Assembly: GCA_031278315.1 (NCBI GenBank) | Contig: JAITKS010000320.1 | Coordinates: 1-25,734 of the forward strand | DNA: 25,734 nucleotides | Source: Planctomycetaceae bacterium | Lineage (GTDB): Bacteria > Planctomycetota > Planctomycetia > Pirellulales > Thermoguttaceae | Direction: 5' to 3' | Shown here: in pieces, positions 1 through 6,012 of the stretch | Numbering within the stretch: the stretch's first letter is position 1 | Layout of the letters: every line of letters begins with the position of its first letter | Notes under the pieces: generated by a model | What the model was told of the DNA's origin: nothing | Database searches by the model: none | What the model saw: the letters and a program-made list of their open reading frames with translations, nothing else | Position numbers and translations under genes: made by a program

Positions 1-305
1 GAGATACCCCTTCGGGGTGTGATAATGTCTGTAAAGATACAAAGTATTGTGTCTATTCGTTACGGAATAAACGTAATTTTGCGTTGAAATTTTTTCAAAG
101 GTTTCAAATTTATTTTTAATAACCTTTTTTTGTTTTTATTAACCACAGAGAACACAGAGAACACAGAGAAATCAGATTTTGTAATTTTAGATTTTAATTT
201 ATCATTTAAAAATCCTGTCAAAAAAACAAAACTAAAAATGCGGTCGAGACGACCGCGTTCCCGAAAAAAATAAATTATTCAACTGATATATTACAACTGA
301 AAATA
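1..305. other. Intergenic region with repeat modules
   Basis: No gene could be supported here. At 4-20 there is a short C-rich/G-rich hairpin with a TTCG loop. At about 30-53 there is a decayed copy of the GAGACACAA...TTGTG hairpin family. At 137-196 lies the CACAGAG tract (ATTAACCACAGAG followed by repeated AACACAGAG) with its AT-rich tail. At 240-256 is the perfect palindrome GCGGTCG-AGA-CGACCGC. At 268-294 is the terminal GTAATATATCAG module, in reverse. The order tract, palindrome, terminal module is the same as in the complete element at 18646-18870, so this is probably a copy with its left end missing. The terminal module ends 11 bases from the stop codon of the next gene. Confidence 0.7.
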
Positions 306-1451
306 TTATTCATTTTTTGAAGTATGAACGGTTACGAAATCAGCAACACTTTTACGGCAATCTTCTGGAATTATTTTTATCTTTACGTCTTTTGTCTGTA
401 TCGCTTCATACATCTGACGTTTTGACGGTGCCGTTAACCACAGCTTTGTTTTTTGCGGCATCCGCTCACAAAATGCCCTAATTTGATTAGGACGAATCTT
501 TGTTTCAACATGTCCGTAAACAATCATTATCGGTTGATTTACCTTTTTTATAATCGGATCAATATCTATAAATTGACAATCATACCACAACCCTAAAATA
601 TAACGTTGCCACTTCTCATAAATAATCGATGTAAGTTGTCTTGCCGAATAAAAAACTGCTCGAATAAATAAATTTAATGTATAAAAATTCACAGGACGCC
701 TTTTCGATAATTTCGCTGCCTTGATAAGAGCTTGCCAACAATTTTTATTAAATAATTGACTTTCCGCCGTCGGTGCATCAAGCACAATCGATTTCACTCG
801 CGAATCAGAACCAGCAGCACAAAGCGCAATTGCCGCCCCCTTGCCTAAACCAAAAATACTTATTCCCTCTTCCTTTTTCACTTCCGCCAAATTATCTGTC
901 AATTTGTCTGTCAAATTATCTGTCAATTTATCTGTCAAATTGTCTGCCGAATTACTTGACTTTGAATTTTCGTTACAATTATTTCCCGCACAAACATATT
1001 CAATTGCGGCTCTAACATCAAACATATCCGACGCAGTCAACCAAGGTGCCGGATAGTCTTTAACATAAATATCACTCTTGCCGTGATTTCTAAAATCAAA
1101 TGTGAATATATTAAATCCCTCCGATAAAAGAACCTCTGCATACGGAGCAATATTCGACCTGTTACCATTCAATTCGTGACAAAATAGAATCGTACCATGC
1201 TTTTTTTCATTTCTACTCGAAATAAATAAACCGCGAAGTCTTACACCATCCTCCGCTACAAACTCGACCTCTTCACCTTCCGGTAAATAGTCTGAATAAC
1301 GTAACGGCAGCCACAAACTCCCCGAAAAAAGATAATTCGCCCGCACTCTCGCGGAAAATATAAAAACTCGACTGGCAACATGTAACAATACCGTAATACC
1401 TAAAACAATAAATATCGGTATAAATATATGCGAAAGAACTATCGTACTCAC
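306..1451 (-). CDS. Membrane-anchored alpha/beta-hydrolase-fold protein, probably non-catalytic
   Basis: 381 aa, from a GTG codon at 1449-1451. Residues 8-33 are a hydrophobic N-terminal anchor with no lipobox. The rest follows the alpha/beta hydrolase fold: a strand and oxyanion-loop region TILFCHELNGNRSN (87-100), then TFDFRNHGKSD (117-127), then the nucleophile-elbow region ISIFGLGKGAA (197-207), then IMIVYGHVETKIRP (309-321). In active members of this fold the elbow reads G-x-S-x-G. Here it reads G201-L-G203-K-G205, with glycine in place of the nucleophile serine. The usual acid in the G-x-x-D region is E316, and no clear catalytic histidine follows it. Residues 171-190 are a tandem LTDN/LTDK repeat inserted just before the elbow. 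No operon partner is evident. The fold assignment is fairly safe; the substrate is unknown, and loss of activity is inferred from motifs. Confidence 0.75.
   Translation of the reverse strand: MSTIVLSHIFIPIFIVLGITVLLHVASRVFIFSARVRANYLFSGSLWLPLRYSDYLPEGEEVEFVAEDGVRLRGLFISSRNEKKHGTILFCHELNGNRSNIAPYAEVLLSEGFNIFTFDFRNHGKSDIYVKDYPAPWLTASDMFDVRAAIEYVCAGNNCNENSKSSNSADNLTDKLTDNLTDKLTDNLAEVKKEEGISIFGLGKGAAIALCAAGSDSRVKSIVLDAPTAESQLFNKNCWQALIKAAKLSKRRPVNFYTLNLFIRAVFYSARQLTSIIYEKWQRYILGLWYDCQFIDIDPIIKKVNQPIMIVYGHVETKIRPNQIRAFCERMPQKTKLWLTAPSKRQMYEAIQTKDVKIKIIPEDCRKSVADFVTVHTSKNE
882..941 (-). repeat. In-frame tandem repeat inside the hydrolase-fold gene
   Basis: About five units of 12 bp (alternating in a 24-bp pattern, AATTATCTGTC / AATTTGTCTGTC on the plus strand) encode LTDN and LTDK tetrapeptides at residues 171-190. 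The period is a multiple of three, so changes in copy number keep the frame. The insert falls in the loop before the nucleophile elbow of the fold. Confidence 0.85.
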
Positions 1452-2153
1452 GTTTCTAATTTGTTATAGATTTTAGAACATACATAATAAATTAAATTTC
1501 TTTTTTGACAGTTCTATGTATGCCGGAAAACTGGATTTAACATACTATTCGTACTATGAATTTCAGTTGCGCTAAAGCCGCTCATTAAAAAGCCCGCTCC
1601 GCTCTCTAATACGTAAACCGGCAAATCAAACCAAAAATCCAAGTAAGAATAGTTTAAAATTATTCCTGATGAAATATCACAAATTTTTCATCATTGATAA
1701 ATCATTCGGCGGATATTTTGTAAAAAATCAATTTGATTCAACAAAATTACAATAAAAGTTCAAATTAATAGTCTGAATTTTCAAATATAAAATCATAACT
1801 TATTATTAGAAAATGAATTATTCAACCAGAGATTTTCAACTTATAATATAAATCTTTTATTCAGATTTTTCCAATTTTTATAAATAAGGGAGTTAGTGGT
1901 CAGTGGTTAGTGGTCAGTGGTTAGTTCGCATGCGGAGATTCGTACTGATTATAAGTTCGGATCACTAAATTCATAACTTTTAATCATTAACCTATAAGTT
2001 CAAATCACTGACCACTAACCACTGACCACTGACCGCATTACTCTTGTAAGTAATAAAAAAGAAAATGAGTTGCAATATTTTTAGTGAATATATTAGACTC
2101 TCAATTGAAACACAATGTATTGTGTCTCTGCGGGATTTGTCGTTTGTTGTTTT
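1452..2153. other. Intergenic region, 702 bp
   Basis: No gene could be supported. 1452-1890 is AT-rich with no recognised repeat. 1893-2034 holds two inverted heptad arrays, entered separately. At 2110-2125 there is a perfect hairpin ACACAA-TGTA-TTGTGT belonging to the GAGACACAA family. At about 2078-2100 is a weak match to the GTAATATATCAG module. The region separates two genes that both run on the minus strand, so it contains the promoter of the hydrolase-fold gene, but no convincing -35/-10 pair was picked out. Confidence 0.6.
1893..2034. repeat. Inverted pair of four-unit heptad arrays with CGCATGCG core
   Basis: The left arm at 1893-1920 has four 7-mers (TTAGTGG, TCAGTGG, TTAGTGG, TCAGTGG). 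It continues into TTAGTTCGCATGCGGAG and a tail containing GATTATAAGTTCGGATCACT. The right arm at 2005-2032 has four 7-mers of the opposite strand (TCACTGA, CCACTAA, CCACTGA, CCACTGA), preceded by TATAAGTTCAAA. The two arms are complementary over about 28 bases with roughly 85 bases between them, so a long hairpin is possible. The same core plus exactly four heptads recurs at 4896-4940, 18379-18455 and 25573-25617. Confidence 0.85.
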
Positions 2154-2642
2154 TTACGGACAATTATTACTTTTCAGTAACTTCTTGCTTTTCTGTAATT
2201 TATTCGATAGTTGACTTTGATTGTTGGACACCGTAACTTTGCGTGTGATTAATTTTAATGTAATCCACACGATCAGAAATAAAGGTATAAACAACACAAT
2301 TCCAATTATAAAAGCACCGCAAACAATTGTGTTATCTAACATTGTCCATGCGAAAAACGGAATTTTTAATAACACTCCGCCGACAACTTGAGTGATCTGA
2401 TTTGTCAGAATAATCTCGCCGATTGGATGACAAATTAACGGATGTAACCAGATTGCCGATACTGAAATAATTATTGTTACAATTATTCCTATCAACAGAT
2501 TTGCTCTTGAAAGGAAAAACAATAAAAAGAAAAATACAAACAATAACTTACCCGAAGATAACGCAAGAAGTCCAAGCAAAACCCCAAAAGAAATCGATAG
2601 CGCAATCTCTTTTGCATTCAACGAACCTACAAATTTGTACAT
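2154..2642 (-). CDS. TIGR03546/DUF2062-like small integral membrane protein
   Basis: 162 aa. The opening MYKFVGSLNAKEIALSISFGVLLGLLAL, a hydrophobic block over residues 11-68, and an asparagine-containing DNTIVCGAF segment (102-110) leading into a last helix (about 108-131) resemble the TIGR03546 family, which is related to DUF2062. From memory, that family has the same K-F-V-x-x-L-N start and an N-N-T-V-V-x-G motif. The C-terminal 30 residues are polar and rich in lysine, serine and asparagine, so probably cytoplasmic. No enzymatic function is established for the family. The start ATG lies only 2 bases after the stop of the upstream lipoprotein gene, so the two are almost certainly co-transcribed and translated together. 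Confidence 0.7.
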   Translation of the reverse strand: MYKFVGSLNAKEIALSISFGVLLGLLALSSGKLLFVFFFLLFFLSRANLLIGIIVTIIISVSAIWLHPLICHPIGEIILTNQITQVVGGVLLKIPFFAWTMLDNTIVCGAFIIGIVLFIPLFLIVWITLKLITRKVTVSNNQSQLSNKLQKSKKLLKSNNCP

Positions 2643-2644
2643 AT

Positions 2645-3337
2645 TTATCTCTTAAACCAATTAAAAAATTTCCCCTTAACGGAATTATTGTACTCTTTAC
2701 GTATATTTGAAGATTCAACAATTTCACGCCAAGTTCGAGTGTCAACTAATCTTAAAGTTAGTTTGTATTCGCGCTGCATATCTTTATTTGATTCAGTAGT
2801 TCCAGATGTAATTTCGGCGAAAAGTACATAATCGATCATTGTTCCATTTTTTCCCATTGCTGAAATAAAATTTCCCATGTTATGTTCGGCAAAGAGGTCA
2901 TCGGCTCGTAAATTTAAGCTGCGTAAAACAGAATCGACAGCTCGTTCACTTACAATAGAAATCTGGTCCGACTTTGTAATTTTCTCATTTATCGAGATGC
3001 GTAAATGATCCTTAAAATCACCAAGCTCTTCCATGCTGCGATTGTCGATACCGGCAAAGTAAACATTTATTTGACGCGGTAACTGCGGATTGGCTGAATT
3101 GTAACCCGCTAAACTAATGTTTGTTGCTAATTTTCCGATCAATTTATCCACTGTCGAATGAACTATCGGATTATAAACCTCGCTGCCGGCTTTGTTACTG
3201 CCGATCATATTTTGCTCGCCGCGTTTCATCACGCGTGCTTTCGTTCCCAAACAACCTGAAACAAAAACACAAACACAAATAATAACAGCAAAAAAACTGC
3301 AAGAAAAAAAACGGCATAAAATATTTTGTACTCGCAT
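2645..3337 (-). CDS. LpoB-like lipoprotein (penicillin-binding-protein activator family)
   Basis: 230 aa. A hydrophobic signal sequence ends in a lipobox VSGC with the acylated cysteine at residue 29. The mature part contains the pattern seen in the LpoB/PF13036 family: a strand followed by GIDNRSMEELGDFKDHLRISI (95-115), a hydrophobic ISIVSE segment, then a helix SVLRSLNLRADDLF, and a YVLFAEITSG strand near residue 170. In E. coli LpoB is an outer-membrane lipoprotein that reaches through the periplasm to activate PBP1b. PF13036 is broader than that role, and no penicillin-binding-protein gene is nearby. The family call is therefore firmer than the function. It is the first gene of a two-gene minus-strand operon with the TIGR03546-like protein. 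Start ATG is at 3335-3337. Confidence 0.7.
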   Translation of the reverse strand: MRVQNILCRFFSCSFFAVIICVCVFVSGCLGTKARVMKRGEQNMIGSNKAGSEVYNPIVHSTVDKLIGKLATNISLAGYNSANPQLPRQINVYFAGIDNRSMEELGDFKDHLRISINEKITKSDQISIVSERAVDSVLRSLNLRADDLFAEHNMGNFISAMGKNGTMIDYVLFAEITSGTTESNKDMQREYKLTLRLVDTRTWREIVESSNIRKEYNNSVKGKFFNWFKR

Positions 3338-3720
3338 TGGATTAATAGTTTATTAATAGTTATGTTAAATTTATAAGTTATATTTTTCACGATTAGAAAA
3401 TATCCTTTTTATCGATAAGTTATTTTCATTTATTCTCATAATAATCTTGTGAGTTTTCGACAAGATAAAAAATAATTTGTTGCCGTGAAAAATATAGTTG
3501 TTGCTAATTTAACTCGTTGATTCAAAAAGCGTAAACGCCGATTAGTTTATCGGCAAACTGGGTTTATGTTAAATTGTTAAATTGTTACTTTGTTAAATTC
3601 TAAATTACGTTTGATGTCTTGTTTGTTTATTGTGATATTTGTTTATTGTGAACGTAATTTTAAAAATATCATTCAAATTATGTTCTGTTCTTTAATTTTT
3701 ATTCTTATGCGCGGTGAAAT
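3338..3720. other. Intergenic region, 383 bp, no feature seen
   Basis: AT-rich sequence upstream of the LpoB-like gene. Short local repeats (TTAATAGTT at 3344-3360, TTGTTAAATTG at 3570-3595) look like simple low-complexity DNA. None of the dispersed modules found elsewhere in the window was recognised. A plus-strand reading frame begins here at 3590 but is judged a shadow of the gene at 3721-4347. Confidence 0.5.
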
Positions 3721-4347
3721 TTATGTGAAAGATTTTGCCGGAACGATTTGTATAAGTTCTTGTAATTCGGGTAAAAGTTGTTCGATATTGTTGTTAGTTA
3801 TAGTTGCAAGAAATGTACGATTGATTTTGTTATTTTTGTGCAGACGTATTAATCTTGCGAGTTCGTGTTGTATGTTATGGTCGGCGATTTCAAGATTTTC
3901 GATAAAGAGTACAGTCGGACGTTGCGGAACGTCATCTTCGAGAATTAAGTCGCAAAGACGCTGCCAGATAATTGCTCTATCGATAAACGGCGACGCTGAA
4001 TGCGGATTATGTTGTAAAATTATCGGCAACTGTATCCGGTAAGGACGATTGGCTAAAATCTCGACCAAAATTGAATGTAACCTTTTTGATAATGAGCCGC
4101 CGATTAAATCGTGTGAATCGATATGAATATATTGTCCGTTATCCGCAATTACGGTTCTGCGAACTGACTCAATAAAACGATATATTAACCGGATCAATTC
4201 CGAATTGTTGTCTGATACAACGATGCGAAGTTGTCCGCTGTTGGCGAGAATCCAATCTGTAATATTTTTAATATTGTAATATTCAGTTGCGGACACATCG
4301 TTTTGTCGGCAATCCGCCTGATTATTTTCTTGAATTGTTATCGACAT
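3721..4347 (-). CDS. AAA/ExeA-like protein with degenerate P-loop, function unknown
   Basis: 208 aa. A hydrophobic strand followed by acidic residues, TVLFIENLEIADHNI (145-159), looks like a Walker B segment. It is followed by a helix ELARLIRLH and a strand RTFLATITNNN (177-187) in the sensor-1 position. LLPELQELIQIV (191-202) recalls the end of ExeA-type AAA domains. Where a P-loop would be expected (RIVVSDNNSELIRLIYRF, 41-58) there is no G-x-x-G-x-G-K-[ST], so ATP binding is doubtful. The protein is shorter than usual ExeA-like ATPases. It could be a regulatory or adaptor descendant. No operon partner lies within 380 bases on either side. Translation of this strand reads as a normal mixed protein, whereas the opposite strand does not. 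Function not assigned. Confidence 0.55.
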   Translation of the reverse strand: MSITIQENNQADCRQNDVSATEYYNIKNITDWILANSGQLRIVVSDNNSELIRLIYRFIESVRRTVIADNGQYIHIDSHDLIGGSLSKRLHSILVEILANRPYRIQLPIILQHNPHSASPFIDRAIIWQRLCDLILEDDVPQRPTVLFIENLEIADHNIQHELARLIRLHKNNKINRTFLATITNNNIEQLLPELQELIQIVPAKSFT

Positions 4348-4758
4348 TATCGAAAAAACATTTTTAAAGTGTTACTTTACTATTACTATGATACTACAAA
4401 TTTCGATAATAAAAGACCAAAAAAAAGTCTCAAGTCTCTCCGATAAAAATTATGAATACTGCCAAAGATTACCGAAATTTATTATACAAACCGCTAATTA
4501 AATACGTGATTTAATCAGGCTCTATCCGAATAGGGCGGGGAAGTGTAACAAAAAATTAAAAATCTGAAAAGACCAATTTACAGATATTTTTTGATTTTAT
4601 TCAAAATTTTTTTCACAGAACATTCACAACCGAATTGCGTGAATCTCTAAAACTAATTTCAGACAGAACACAGACATCGCATCTGCAATTTTTTTTTGTA
4701 CAAAAAAATCTGAATATGCAATCGAGACAGCCGCGTTCCTTCTAACAATAATAAATTT
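4348..4758. other. Intergenic region with a decayed double-palindrome module
   Basis: No gene seen. 4678-4742 resembles the double-palindrome module found at 18766-18844: a remnant of its left arm (CATCTGCAA), the T-run/GTAC/A-run centre at about 4689-4707, and a mutated right arm GCAATCGAGACAGCCGC ending GTTCC. Both palindromes have lost pairing, so this copy appears older than the others. The rest is AT-rich with no recognised signal. Confidence 0.5.
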
Positions 4759-4981
4759 TGTAATATATCAGTAGAATAATTTATTGTTCACGATAACGCG
4801 GTCGTCTCAACCGCATTTTCAATTTTGTTTTTTTGACAGGATTACAGGATTGACAGGATAATAATTAATGATTCGAACTTAGAACCCGTAATAATCTCCG
4901 CATGCGAACTAACCACTGACCACTAACCACTGACCACTAACCTGTAATTCTGTCAAAAAAAATATTCCGCTGATGTATTAC
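4759..4981. repeat. MITE-like composite element (heptad type)
   Basis: The left end GTAATATATCAGTAGAATAA (4760-4779) and the right end at 4961-4981 (the reverse complement begins GTAATACATCAGCGGAATAT) are inverted copies of one module. Between them come, in order, a palindrome arm GCGGTCGTCTCAACCGC (4798-4814), a GACAGGATTACAGGATTGACAGG tract (from 4836), ATTCGAACTTAGAACC, CTCCGCATGCGAACTAA (4896-4912) and four heptads (4913-4940). The same order is found at 25432-25617. No reading frame is present, so the element would depend on an enzyme supplied elsewhere. Target-site duplications could not be defined by eye. Confidence 0.7.
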
Positions 4982-4989
4982 CAAAATTT

Positions 4990-5481
4990 TTATTCGTAAC
5001 AATCAACGATCTTGCCGAAGTATAACGTATGAAAATCACCAGAGGGATAACAACTATTTACAACAGCCGCAGCAATTCCATTTGAATTAAGAGGCGTTTT
5101 GTACAAAATTTGACATTCGTAATTAAAACAATCACCGTCGATTACAGGCGTACTTACTTTTCGAGCCGGCTTCGTAACAAGACCTGAAGCTTTGAACTTG
5201 TCAATATTCCGCCCCGATTTTGAACCGCACAATCCTAATGCGGAATTAAATCGATCATCTTTTGGAACGCTGACAGTAAAATCTGCTGCCGTCTCAATCA
5301 ATTCAAAAGTGAATCGGCTCGGACGAACCAACACCGTGAAAATCGGTAACTGCCATTGAACTCCAATCAATCCCCAACCGATTGTCATCGTGTTGATTTG
5401 ATCTCCGTTCTTAACAGTTAAAAATGCACCGCTCTTACCAAGACGCTGCAAAACTTGATCTAAATGTTCATTAAATTGCAT
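4990..5481 (-). CDS. Flavin-reductase-like FMN-binding split-barrel protein
   Basis: 163 aa, a normal length for the family. It shows the order typical of PF01613 flavin reductase-like proteins: N30-T-M-T-I-G-W-G (FMN phosphate/isoalloxazine region), PIFTVLVRPSRFTFELI (46-62), a DFTVSVP strand (68-73) and the GSKSGRNIDKF loop (86-96). A C-terminal strand LYFGKIVDCYE closes the barrel. Members bind FMN and act as NAD(P)H:flavin reductases or as flavoredoxin-like electron carriers in the cytoplasm; which of these applies cannot be read from the sequence. It has one of the clearest ribosome binding sites in the window, AGGAGA at 5492-5497 (minus strand), about ten bases before the ATG. The gene stands alone between repeat-rich regions. 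Confidence 0.85.
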   Translation of the reverse strand: MQFNEHLDQVLQRLGKSGAFLTVKNGDQINTMTIGWGLIGVQWQLPIFTVLVRPSRFTFELIETAADFTVSVPKDDRFNSALGLCGSKSGRNIDKFKASGLVTKPARKVSTPVIDGDCFNYECQILYKTPLNSNGIAAAVVNSCYPSGDFHTLYFGKIVDCYE

Positions 5482-5491
5482 TGGAAAATTT

Positions 5492-5497
5492 TCTCCT
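5492..5497 (-). promoter_or_regulatory. Ribosome binding site AGGAGA
   Basis: TCTCCT on the plus strand reads AGGAGA on the minus strand, 10 bases before the ATG at 5479-5481. It fixes the start of the flavin-reductase-like gene. Most other genes in the window have no such strong site. Confidence 0.75.
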
Positions 5498-5652
5498 ATT
5501 TAGTTTATTGTTAATAATATTTGAATATATTAAATATCCAAATGTTTTTCTATTGACTACAAATTCACTACAAATTGACAATTCAATTCCTCTCAAAATT
5601 AAGGCGATTGTGCAATTGTTTCGTTTCAATGTCATTACAAAATTACAAAAAT

Positions 5653-5887
5653 TGTAATATATCAGCGGAATAATTTATTGTTGCCAGCGGGATCGCGGTC
5701 GTCTCGACCGCATCTTTAGGCGTTTTTTTGTACCAAAAAGATGCAGGCGGGACGCCTGCGTTCCCGCCGGCTAAAATATTTTTTAGTAATTCACTTAAAT
5801 TTAAAATTTAAAATTACAAAATATTCTTCCTCTGTGTTCTCTGTGTCCTCTGTGGTTAATAAAAAAAATATTCCACTGATATATTAC
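5653..5887. repeat. MITE-like composite element (double-palindrome type), complete
   Basis: The left terminal module starts at 5653 (TGTAATATATCAGCGGAATA) and its inverted partner is at 5868-5887; the two agree at 18 of 19 positions when aligned. Inside are the complete double palindrome at 5689-5766 (GCGGTCG-TCT-CGACCGC, a T-run/GTAC/A-run centre, GCAGGCG-GGA-CGCCTGC), a linker with TTTAGTAATTCACTTAAATT, and the CACAGAG tract in reverse (5829-5860). This is the reverse complement, module for module and including the linker, of the element at 18646-18870. No reading frame is present. Confidence 0.75.
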
Positions 5888-6012
5888 TAAAAAACGAATT
5901 TTAAAGTGTAATTGATATATTACAATAATTTTAGTATCACAAAAACGTAAAAAACAAATTCCAAAGTTAAACAAAATTTATGCTGAAATATTACCAAAAA
6001 ATTTATTACAAT
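5888..6012. repeat. Solo terminal modules downstream of uvrA
   Basis: 5888-5923 carries TAAAAAACGAATTTTAAAGTG followed by an inverted terminal module. The same linker lies between terminal modules at 18609-18645 and after the one at 18870. A weaker copy at 5982-5994 reads GTAATATTTCAGC on the minus strand, 18 bases after the uvrA stop codon. No gene is present. Confidence 0.5.

Noticed and set aside
1..87. Possible C-terminal end of an upstream plus-strand gene
   Set aside because: A frame is open to 87, but it runs through a decayed GAGACACAA-type hairpin and its translation matches no family I recognise.
841..1056. Plus-strand frame with repeated LSVNLSVK residues
   Set aside because: It is the complementary reading of the LTDN tandem repeat in the hydrolase-fold gene.
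1893..2034. Heptad arrays considered as a CRISPR array
   Set aside because: Units are seven bases with no spacers and there are no cas genes.
3590..4042. Open plus-strand frame of 150 codons, cysteine-rich
   Set aside because: It overlaps antisense to the 208-codon gene, which reads as a balanced protein with recognisable motifs; the plus-strand translation looks like a shadow.
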